Shown here piece after piece: positions 5,655-10,707 of a stretch of DNA of 10,726 nt. Numbering within the stretch: position 1 is the stretch's first letter; each line of letters begins with the position of its first letter. This DNA comes from JBQCDV01 sp051960855 (GTDB taxonomy: Bacteria > Actinomycetota > Actinomycetes > JAJZTN01): assembly GCA_051960855.1 (NCBI GenBank), contig JBQCDV010000160.1, forward strand, positions 1 through 10,726, written 5' to 3'. The notes beneath the pieces were generated by a model. The model saw only the letters and a list, made by a program, of their open reading frames with translations. It was not told the DNA's origin and did not search any database. The translations under genes were made by a program, and so were the position numbers.

Positions 5655-6473
5655 TCACGATGTGAGCGCGGCCAAGACGGCTTGCGCCCAGCGCGCGTAG
5701 CCCCGGTCGTTGGGGTGGAAGCGGTCCTCCGCGAAGTACCCCCGCCACGGCGCTCCGGTGACCTGCCACAGGTCCGCGACCCGCAGACCGCAGTCGGCGG
5801 CCACCTGCCGGATTCCCTCGTTGACCACGAGGGCCTTCCGCTCGTGCCAGCCCCGCGGCAGCGTCGCGATGACAGCGCCGGCTGGCAGCGTCCGGGCGAG
5901 AGTGGCCACTCCCTGCAGCATGAGGGACACCGACGTATGCGTGAGGTCGTTTGCGCCGATCACCGCCGTGACGAGCGCCGGCTGCACGCCAAGCCGCCCC
6001 ACCTCGGGCCACTGGGACTCCACCGCGTCGACGAGGCGCGCCCCTGACTGCGAGAGGTTGAGCACGCGGGGCGGCGAGGACAGCGGCGTTCGGGGAGGGG
6101 TGGACAGCGGCGCTTGCGGAGGGGTGGACAGCGGCGTTCGGAGCTCGGGGTCGCGCGTGCTGCCACCCGCGTCAGCCCGCGGGCCTTGCCGTCTCGCCGC
6201 GCCGGCCGCCAGCGAATCGCGCATCTGACCCACCCAGCCGGCGTCGTACCGGCTCGCCCCCACTCCCTGCCCGGTCGAGTCACCGAGCACCACCCACAGC
6301 GGTCCTTCGCTGGCCAGCGCCTCGCGGTTGCTCGCGTCCCACCGGGCGGCGTAGTCGTTCATCTGCTCGTAGGTCCGGCGTAGCGGCGGGTAGATCGTGG
6401 CCAGGGCGCGGCTGCGCCACCGCCTCCCGAACGCCGCAGCCGTGGCCGGCGTCGCTGCCTCCCGCTCGGCCAT
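5655..6473 (-). CDS. SGNH/GDSL-family hydrolase with a proline-rich insertion
   Basis: This is a serine esterase or lipase-type hydrolase of the SGNH fold; the substrate is unknown. From the ATG at 6473 it has 272 residues. Block I is VVLGDSTGQGVGA (61-73, nucleophile Ser66), the block II glycine is in NLSQSGA (Gly144), block III is VIGANDLT (171-178, Asn175) and block V is EDRFHPND (249-256, Asp250 and His253). All four signature residues are therefore present. No signal peptide is seen: the N-terminus is Ala-rich then basic (FGRRWRSRALA), so it is probably cytoplasmic or loosely membrane-bound. Residues about 93-136, between blocks I and II, form an Arg/Pro/Ser/Thr-rich insertion containing three 8-residue repeats, unusual for the family. 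A longer frame upstream would enter the leader of the divergent zinc-ribbon gene, so I rejected it. Confidence 0.9.
   Translation of the reverse strand: MAEREAATPATAAAFGRRWRSRALATIYPPLRRTYEQMNDYAARWDASNREALASEGPLWVVLGDSTGQGVGASRYDAGWVGQMRDSLAAGAARRQGPRADAGGSTRDPELRTPLSTPPQAPLSTPPRTPLSSPPRVLNLSQSGARLVDAVESQWPEVGRLGVQPALVTAVIGANDLTHTSVSLMLQGVATLARTLPAGAVIATLPRGWHERKALVVNEGIRQVAADCGLRVADLWQVTGAPWRGYFAEDRFHPNDRGYARWAQAVLAALTS
6069..6140 (-). repeat. Three 24-bp tandem repeats inside the SGNH hydrolase gene
   Basis: Units lie at 6117-6140, 6093-6116 and 6069-6092. They encode RTPLSTPP, QAPLSTPP and RTPLSSPP. The unit length is a multiple of three, so the frame is kept. The repeats fall in a surface loop between catalytic blocks I and II. 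Confidence 0.9.
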
Positions 6474-6535
6474 GCCGCCAGTATGCGGAGCCGCGGGCGA
6501 CCGCCCTGACGGGACACCGCCAGTCGAGCCCGGCA

Positions 6536-6561
6536 GGAAGAGCACGACGTCTCCACCGGTT
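6536..6561 (+). promoter_or_regulatory. Candidate SigR/SigH-type stress promoter for the zinc-ribbon gene
   Basis: GGAAG (6536-6540) and GTT (6559-6561) are separated by exactly 18 bases. The known SigR/SigH (thiol-stress ECF sigma) pattern is GGAAT, 18-19 bases, GTT, so four of five and three of three key bases fit. The implied start of transcription would lie just before the CIRCE site. A TACTAT (6567-6572) could alternatively serve as a housekeeping -10, but no good -35 goes with it. Such short motifs can occur by chance. Confidence 0.4.
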
Positions 6562-6571
6562 GCCACTACTA

Positions 6572-6598
6572 TTGGCACTCGACCTTGAGGAGTGCCAG
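6572..6598 (+). promoter_or_regulatory. CIRCE operator (HrcA binding site)
   Basis: TTGGCACTC (6572-6580) and GAGTGCCAG (6590-6598) flank a 9-base spacer. The CIRCE consensus is TTAGCACTC, nine bases, GAGTGCTAA. The invariant core GCACTC/GAGTGC is perfect, the spacer length is exact, and the A-to-G and T-to-C change next to the core is compensatory. HrcA represses genes behind CIRCE until heat shock. It lies about 55 bases before the zinc-ribbon gene and would also overlap the upstream side of the divergent SGNH gene. Confidence 0.9.
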
Positions 6599-6653
6599 CC
6601 GCGCGGGAGTGCGGTGGCCGCGACCGCTGGCAGCAGCGGCGAAGGGGTGGAGA

Positions 6654-7094
6654 GTGCCGACCTACCAGTACGCCTGCACGGAGTGCGGTCACGACTTCGA
6701 AGCCGTGCAGAGCTTCAGCGATGACGCCCTGACCGAGTGCCCGGAGTGCACGGGCCGGCTCCGCAAGGTGTTCTCTGCCGTCGGCGTCGTCTTCAAGGGC
6801 TCTGGCTTCTACCGGACCGACTCCCGTGGCTCCGGCTCCGGAGCGGCCTCCGGGTCGGGCGCGACGCCGGCGAAGGACGGCGGGTCGACCGGGTCCGACG
6901 GTGCCAAGGCGCCCGCCGCTGCCGGCACCTCCGGTACGAGCTCGTCCGGCTCGGGGTCGTCCGGCAGCTCGGGCTCGTCCGGCAGCTCCGGCTCGTCCGG
7001 CTCGGGCTCGTCCGGCAGCTCCGGCTCGGGCTCGTCGGGCAGCTCGGGCTCGGGCAGCTCCGGCTCGTCCGGCAGCTCCAGCAGCGCCGCCTGA
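6654..7094 (+). CDS. FmdB-type zinc-ribbon protein, probable Ruc-like (Rv0991c) redox-regulated chaperone
   Basis: From the GTG at 6654 the 146-residue product starts VPTYQYACTECGHDFEAVQS, the FmdB-family signature. Cys8-x-x-Cys11 and Cys29-x-x-Cys32 form one four-cysteine zinc site, followed by LRKVFSAVGVVFKGSGFYRTD (37-57), also typical. Residues 58-146 are disordered: first mixed Gly/Ala/Ser/Asp, then almost pure Ser/Gly from about 94. In M. tuberculosis the same family member in the same gene neighbourhood, Rv0991c (Ruc), was described as a chaperone switched on by cysteine oxidation, with a disordered tail, and belongs to the HrcA regulon; that is recalled knowledge. Here the CIRCE site supports the same control, so chaperone function is a sound inference. 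GAAGGGGTGGAGA gives a good binding site. The formamidase-regulator meaning of the FmdB name is doubtful here. Confidence 0.9.
   Translation: MPTYQYACTECGHDFEAVQSFSDDALTECPECTGRLRKVFSAVGVVFKGSGFYRTDSRGSGSGAASGSGATPAKDGGSTGSDGAKAPAAAGTSGTSSSGSGSSGSSGSSGSSGSSGSGSSGSSGSGSSGSSGSGSSGSSGSSSSAA
6933..7085 (+). repeat. Ser/Gly low-complexity repeat at the end of the zinc-ribbon gene
   Basis: About 50 codons encode SSG, SGS and SSGSSG units built from near-identical TCCGGCAGC, TCGTCCGGC and GGCTCG blocks. Tail length probably varies between strains by slippage or unequal recombination. The opposite strand reads as a long Pro/Glu/Asp-rich frame, which is an artefact. Confidence 0.9.
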
Positions 7095-7105
7095 CGTCCC
7101 CGCGC

Positions 7106-7270
7106 ATGCCGAAGCCAGCCGAGCACCCCGCTCGCCCGGACGTGCACGACCTGCTGCCTGAGGTCACCGACGACGAGCGTCGACCCGAGTCGACGGACGA
7201 GCGCCCGGTCAGCGAGGACGCCTTGCTGCAGCGCTACCTCGACGAGCGGCCTCCGCACCACGGCGACTAG
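7106..7270 (+). CDS. Small acidic actinobacterial protein ending in an ERPPHH motif
   Basis: A 54-residue frame starts 11 bases after the zinc-ribbon stop. It is rich in Asp and Glu and ends ALLQRYLDERPPHHGD. I recall small actinobacterial hypothetical proteins with a C-terminal (L/Y)L(E/D)(E/D)RPPHW-like ending, and this fits that pattern; no function is known for them. No membrane segment or cysteine is present. No clear Shine-Dalgarno precedes the ATG, so it may be translated by coupling to the upstream gene. Position suggests cotranscription with the CIRCE-controlled gene, which would make it part of the heat-shock unit. The frame could be chance, but its charged, Glu/Asp-ordered composition and conserved-looking tail favour a real gene. 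Confidence 0.6.
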   Translation: MPKPAEHPARPDVHDLLPEVTDDERRPESTDERPVSEDALLQRYLDERPPHHGD

Positions 7271-7320
7271 CCGTAGGGCCGCCTCGGCACCACCGGCGAC
7301 GAGACATCCTCGCTAGGCGG

Positions 7321-8025
7321 CTAACGGTCGGGCGGCACCAGCAGGAACGGCAACGGTCCCGCAGCCGCGGCCAGAGCGACCGCCGAGGCTCCGCTCGCGG
7401 GCACGGCCACCAGGGCACGCAGCCCCCCTTCGGTGCGTGGCGACAACGGGGAGGACGAGGCGGCTGCGGCGGTGGGCCGCGTGAGCAACCGTGCCGGCAC
7501 GACGCCGGGAGGGGCACCATCCACCGGAGGCAGCACGAGCTCGACGCGCGTGCCGCTGCGCACAAGAGGCTCCCCGGTCGTGGTGAGCGATACCGCGACC
7601 GCCCGCTCCCCCGGGGCCAGGCCTGCGAGCGGACCGCTGCGTGCGAGGCGTGCTGCGGTCACGACTTCCCGCGCGGAGATGTCCGCAGACAGCCGGGCAC
7701 CCGACCCGGGTAGCGCATCGAGGGCTCCGTCCGGGACCAGCCCGACTGGCATCTGCTCGGTGGCGACATCGGAGGCCCTCATCGCCTCGCCCGCCTCGAG
7801 GGCATGACGCGCGACCAGCACCGTCCTCGTCGCAGGTGGGGGCGGAGCCAGGGCGAGCACCGAGGCGCCCGTGGCAACCGCCGCGCACACTCCGACGATC
7901 AGCCGGCGGTGCCGCTGGACCCTCCGCCAGAGCTGCCACACCCGGTACCCAGCACCGCGGGGACTGCCGCGCCTCCGACCAGGAACAGTTCGCAGCCGTG
8001 AAGAGGACAGGCGGGTGGACGGCAC
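7321..8025 (-). CDS. SAF-domain membrane protein (CpaB/RcpC-like)
   Basis: The 234-residue product has a basic N-terminus (about 1-41), one membrane helix (about 42-61, IVGVCAAVATGASVLALA) and then a SAF domain starting TRTVLVARHALEAGEAMRAS (67-86), continuing DVATEQMPVGLVPDGALDAL and REVVTAARL. The C-terminal part has GERAVAVSLTTTGEPLVRSG (139-158), resembling the second half of CpaB/RcpC proteins of Flp/Tad pilus assembly, where the protein sits between membrane and secretin. No other Tad pilus gene is in the window, so a pilus role is unproven; orphan SAF proteins beside FmdB genes are familiar in actinobacteria. The GTG at 8025 is the furthest possible start (a TAG lies three codons upstream). 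Its only AAAGG touches the start, so leaderless initiation from TAGCGT at 8032-8037 is possible. Confidence 0.82.
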   Translation of the reverse strand: MPSTRLSSSRLRTVPGRRRGSPRGAGYRVWQLWRRVQRHRRLIVGVCAAVATGASVLALAPPPPATRTVLVARHALEAGEAMRASDVATEQMPVGLVPDGALDALPGSGARLSADISAREVVTAARLARSGPLAGLAPGERAVAVSLTTTGEPLVRSGTRVELVLPPVDGAPPGVVPARLLTRPTAAAASSSPLSPRTEGGLRALVAVPASGASAVALAAAAGPLPFLLVPPDR

Positions 8026-8036
8026 CTTTCGACGCT

Positions 8037-8062
8037 AACGACGCGGCAGGAACTGCGTCGTT
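8037..8062. promoter_or_regulatory. Inverted repeat between the SAF gene and carbonic anhydrase gene
   Basis: AACGACGC (8037-8044) and GCGTCGTT (8055-8062) are perfect inverted repeats with a 10-base spacer, 18 bases centre-to-centre. The site lies 11 bases upstream of the SAF gene start and overlaps its likely promoter, and is about 95 bases before the carbonic anhydrase start. It fits an operator for a dimeric regulator; the regulator is unknown. Confidence 0.4.
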
Positions 8063-8156
8063 CGTCGTCCACAGGCAACCATGGCTCGCGGCCGCACCCA
8101 TCCCGCCCTTCTCGGCGCTGTCCGATCGGTGGCCGCTGCTGGAAGGATGCGGAGGC

Positions 8157-8654
8157 GTGGAACCGACGCCGTTCGATGATGTCCTCGCGGCCAACCGCAC
8201 GTACTCGACCGACTTCGAGTTCGGCAGCGTGGAGGGGCGTGCTGCGAAGCACCTGCTGGTGCTGACGTGCATGGACTCGCGGGTCGATCCCTTCGGCATG
8301 CTGGGCCTGCGACCGGGCGACGCCAAGATCCTCCGCAACGCGGGGGCCCGCGTCACCGACGACGTCCTCGACACGATCGTCATCGCCCAGCATCTGCTCG
8401 ACGTCGACCGCGTCATGGTCATCGCCCACACGAAGTGCCGGATGGCCTCCGGCAGCGCCGATGACGTGCACGCGGCGATCGCCGACGCCGGCGGCCCCGA
8501 CACCCGGTCGCTGACGTTCCACGTCACGCACGAGCAGGAGGAGGCGCTGCGCCAGGACGTCCAGCGCATCCGGTCGTTCCCGTATCTCTCGGGCCTTGAG
8601 GTTGGGGGCTTTGTGTACGACGTCGACACCGGGAAGGTCGTCCGGATCTGTTAG
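8157..8654 (+). CDS. Beta-class carbonic anhydrase
   Basis: The enzyme interconverts carbon dioxide and bicarbonate using zinc. From the GTG at 8157 it has 165 residues, close to the short mycobacterial type (Rv1284-like, about 163). Zinc and catalytic residues are CMDSRVD (38-44: Cys38 ligand, Asp40-Arg42 dyad) and HTKC (91-94: His91 and Cys94 ligands), with the conserved RNAGARVTDDV (60-70) between. The C-terminus GFVYDVDTGKVVRI also matches that group. The motif after the zinc ligands is HTKCRMA where many relatives have HTDCGM. The GTG is supported by GGAAGGATGCGGAGG upstream and by alignment of the start with the short type. It is cytoplasmic, with no signal peptide. It converges on the Gln/Gly repeat gene, 38 bases apart. 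Confidence 0.93.
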   Translation: MEPTPFDDVLAANRTYSTDFEFGSVEGRAAKHLLVLTCMDSRVDPFGMLGLRPGDAKILRNAGARVTDDVLDTIVIAQHLLDVDRVMVIAHTKCRMASGSADDVHAAIADAGGPDTRSLTFHVTHEQEEALRQDVQRIRSFPYLSGLEVGGFVYDVDTGKVVRIC

Positions 8655-8666
8655 GCCCGGTCGCGC

Positions 8667-8710
8667 CGCGCTAGATCCGCGTGCCCGTCGCGCTAGATCC
8701 GCGTGCCCGT
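8667..8710. repeat. Perfect two-copy 22-bp tandem duplication at a gene end
   Basis: Positions 8667-8688 and 8689-8710 are identical, each containing CTAGATCCGCGTGCCCGT. The copy at 8689-8710 holds the last codons and TAG stop of the Gln/Gly repeat gene; the other lies just beyond and repeats the TAG out of frame. It is a recent-looking duplication because no base has diverged. Confidence 0.95.
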
Positions 8711-9643
8711 CGTCGAGGTCGAATCACTCCCGTCAACGGGGCGATCCGGGCCGACGTCGTCACCGCCTCGCCCGTCTCCGGGGCGAAGCGGCAGCTGCGC
8801 GGAGCCGTCTCCGGACCGCCCGAGCAAGCGTTCCAGCACATCGTGTCCACCCACCTGCTGTGGGAGCACGTGAACCAGCACGACGTCGCCGGCGCTGAAG
8901 TCGCCGAGGGTGGCCCGCGCTCCGTCGAGCCCGATCTCGGTGTCACCGGTGACTGCGTAGGTCTGCGTGCCCCCGGCACTCTGGCTGTCCGGCGCCTGGG
9001 CGGCCCGCACTGTGATCGTGGCGGATCCGACCGAGGTCACCACACCAATGAAGCGCTGCTCGCCGTCGGCGGCGCCGAACCGCTGACCCTGCTGGCCCTG
9101 CTGACCCTGTTGGCCCTGCCCACTGCCCGAGAAGCCCTGACCCTGCTGACCCTGCTGGCTGCCGGGGAAGCCCTGACCCTGCTGACCCTGCTGGCCCTGC
9201 CCACTGCCGAGGAAGCCCTGACCCTGCTGGCCCTGCCCACTGCCCGAGAAGTCCTGACCCTGCTGGCCCTGCAACCCCTGCTGCCCCTGCCGACTGCCGA
9301 GGAAGCCCTGACCGCCCGCTCCGACACCGGACGCAACCGGGGCCGCATCAGAGCCCTGCCAGGCGTTGACCACCACGGCGCCTCCGACCACTCCTGCCAC
9401 GAGGAGGGCGGCACCGGCAGCGAAGCGCTTCAGGGACCCGCCCCTCGATCGTTCGCTGGACTCCCGGCGCGCATCGCCCGGGAGGTAGTCGACGTCGTCC
9501 GACCAGACGTCAGTCGGCAGCCCGAGCCAGTCGTCGGCCGGCTCGGACCATGAGGAGACGGGATCCGCACTGGTGCCGGCGCTCGGAAAGACCCAGTCGG
9601 GGTCCTGCGGGCTGCGCGGCAGCGGAGACGTGTCGTCGTTCAT
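8693..9643 (-). CDS. Single-pass membrane protein with Gln/Gly repeats and DUF5666-like domain
   Basis: The 316-residue protein has an acidic, Trp-containing cytoplasmic N-terminus (1-68), a basic stop (RSRGGSLKRF), one membrane helix (about 74-93), and an outside part. The outside part starts with a repeat spacer (111-188) built from GQGF(L/P/S)GS and QGQQG units, then a beta-rich domain (about 196-260: GVVTSVGSATITVRA ... VTGDTEIGLDGARATLGDFS ... GDVVLVHV) that resembles DUF5666. The tail (275-316) is Gly/Asp/Ser-rich. Function is unknown; the layout suggests an envelope or cell-wall-associated protein with a flexible stalk holding a small beta domain. The ATG at 9643 has no good Shine-Dalgarno. 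Direct repeats upstream suggest control by an OmpR-family regulator. It lies 71 bases after the nuclease-fold gene in the same direction. Confidence 0.85.
   Translation of the reverse strand: MNDDTSPLPRSPQDPDWVFPSAGTSADPVSSWSEPADDWLGLPTDVWSDDVDYLPGDARRESSERSRGGSLKRFAAGAALLVAGVVGGAVVVNAWQGSDAAPVASGVGAGGQGFLGSRQGQQGLQGQQGQDFSGSGQGQQGQGFLGSGQGQQGQQGQGFPGSQQGQQGQGFSGSGQGQQGQQGQQGQRFGAADGEQRFIGVVTSVGSATITVRAAQAPDSQSAGGTQTYAVTGDTEIGLDGARATLGDFSAGDVVLVHVLPQQVGGHDVLERLLGRSGDGSAQLPLRPGDGRGGDDVGPDRPVDGSDSTSTTGTRI
9080..9313 (-). repeat. Gln/Gly-coding tandem repeat array
   Basis: Imperfect units of roughly 9-50 bases, dominated by CAGGGTCAGGGCTTCC-like and CAGCAGGGCCAG-like blocks, encode the Gln/Gly spacer at residues 111-188. 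Internal near-identical copies suggest expansion by slippage or recombination, always in multiples of three. It is coding and not CRISPR: there are no unique spacers. Confidence 0.92.
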
Positions 9644-9686
9644 GGCAGCAGGCTGCGGCGCTCCGCTGGGTGCCTGCCGTGGACTG

Positions 9687-9704
9687 CCTGTGAGCCACCT
9701 GTGA
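9687..9704 (-). promoter_or_regulatory. PhoP/OmpR-type direct repeat upstream of the Gln/Gly membrane protein
   Basis: On the minus strand the sequence is TCACAGG, TGGC, TCACAGG: two identical 7-base repeats with a 4-base spacer (11-base period, one helical turn). The mycobacterial PhoP box is TCACAGC, 4 bases, TCACAGC, so each half fits in six of seven bases. Weaker copies CCACGGC (9676-9682) and ACCCAGC (9665-9671) continue in the same phase. It lies 44 bases upstream of the start at 9643. Confidence 0.6.
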
Positions 9705-9714
9705 GGGCTGCGCC

Positions 9715-10707
9715 TCAGGCTGCCGCGAGGCCGGCAGCGTAGGCACGTTCAATCAGGTGCAGGACCCAGCGCGGACGCTGACGAATGTCTCGCGGAGTCA
9801 CGGAGATGACGGTCCAGCCGGCGGCCGTGAGCTCGTTGCGCCGCCGGGCCGTCTCCTCGGCGGTCGCACCGAACCCGTGGTACTCGACGGAGTCGACCTC
9901 GGTGACGAGACGGGCGTCGGGCAGGACAAGATCGCCGATGTATCCGGGTGGCCCTCCGACGTCGGACAGCCGCAGGTTCATGCGCGGACGTGGCAGCAGC
10001 GTGCTCGTCAGCACGAGGTCACGCACCTCGCACTCCGGCGCGGAGTGGCAGCCGGCTGCCAGGTCCTCGAGCACCCGCTGCGCGGTCCGCAGCCGCGGGT
10101 CCCGACGGCTGAGAACTTCGGTGCGTAGGTCGTCGACGGTCACCAACTGGCGTTGCACGACCTCGCACAGCAGGGCCCGACATTGCCGAAGTCCGGGCAC
10201 GTACAGCGCACCGTCCACCGCAGCCCGCAGGGGCGGAGCGGTCGGCAGCCCCCTGGTGTGGGTGACCCGCACGGGGCGCACCGTCCGGGTCACCAGCAGC
10301 ACCGGTCCCGAACGAGGCAGCTGTGACCCCTGTCCCCGGAATCTCCCGCGCCGGGGTGCCGGCAGCGCGCGCTGTCCCGGCGGACAGATGGTGGGCGGGC
10401 GCCGTTCGGACCGGGTGTCGAGCAGCAGGAGATGCGGCCTGGCCTCGTCGAGATAGCCGCACCCATGCCGGCGCAGGGCTGACTCCCCCGTCAGGACAGC
10501 TCGGGGGCCGCCCCACGCCAGGGCAGCGCGCAGAACGTCGTCCTCGGTGGCCTCGCCGGAGTAGGACACGTAGACGCCGGGGAGCAACCGCTGCCATCGG
10601 CCCCGCCGGACTCGTGCGTCGATGGCCCGGGGCGACCAGCCCTCACGGTTCAACTGCTGCCGGGTGAAGACACCCTCGGGCTCGGGCAACAGGATGGTTC
10701 GGGGCAT
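9715..10707 (-). CDS. AbiEi-type wHTH plus PD-(D/E)XK nuclease-fold (DUF559/Vsr-like) protein
   Basis: The 330-residue protein starts with a winged-helix region (about 10-48: GVFTRQQLNREGWSPRAIDA ... GRWQRLLPGVY), the N-terminal pattern of AbiEi-family antitoxins. It has a middle domain with LTGESALRRHG (72-82), and a C-terminal nuclease-like fold: PECEVRDLVL (Glu226), YIGDLVLPDARLVTEVDSVEYH (Asp259, Glu270, Asp272, His277) and GWTVISVTPRDI (298-309). The spacing matches the restriction-endonuclease-like core of DUF559/Vsr proteins. Proteins of this build are abundant and multi-copy in actinobacteria; their role is not established. No AbiEii nucleotidyltransferase toxin is next to it, so a toxin-antitoxin assignment is not supported. 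The start at 10707 lacks a clear ribosome binding site, but the family usually begins just before the wHTH, as here. Confidence 0.8.
   Translation of the reverse strand: MPRTILLPEPEGVFTRQQLNREGWSPRAIDARVRRGRWQRLLPGVYVSYSGEATEDDVLRAALAWGGPRAVLTGESALRRHGCGYLDEARPHLLLLDTRSERRPPTICPPGQRALPAPRRGRFRGQGSQLPRSGPVLLVTRTVRPVRVTHTRGLPTAPPLRAAVDGALYVPGLRQCRALLCEVVQRQLVTVDDLRTEVLSRRDPRLRTAQRVLEDLAAGCHSAPECEVRDLVLTSTLLPRPRMNLRLSDVGGPPGYIGDLVLPDARLVTEVDSVEYHGFGATAEETARRRNELTAAGWTVISVTPRDIRQRPRWVLHLIERAYAAGLAAA

Noticed and set aside
6480..6485. CATACT as a -10 box for the SGNH gene on the minus strand
   Set aside because: It does not fit TANNNT and has no -35 partner; too weak to list.
6474..6692. 73-residue N-terminal extension of the SGNH hydrolase frame
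   Set aside because: It would run through the CIRCE site and the zinc-ribbon start and has shadow-like Arg/Pro composition; the ATG at 6473 gives a complete domain.
6809..7261. 150-residue minus-strand frame rich in Pro, Glu, Asp and Leu repeats
   Set aside because: It is the mirror of the Ser/Gly repeat in the zinc-ribbon gene; the plus strand has the zinc-ribbon motif, ribosome binding site and CIRCE control.
7271..7320. Terminator between the convergent small acidic gene and SAF gene
   Set aside because: CCGCCT and AGGCGG can pair, but across a loop of about 30 bases and without a T run on either strand.
9080..9313. Repeat cluster that could look like a CRISPR array
   Set aside because: Repeats keep the reading frame of a protein, vary in length and have no unique spacers between them.
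8693..10707. AbiE-type toxin-antitoxin pair
   Set aside because: The AbiEi-like protein has no AbiEii nucleotidyltransferase partner; the next gene encodes a repeat-rich membrane protein.
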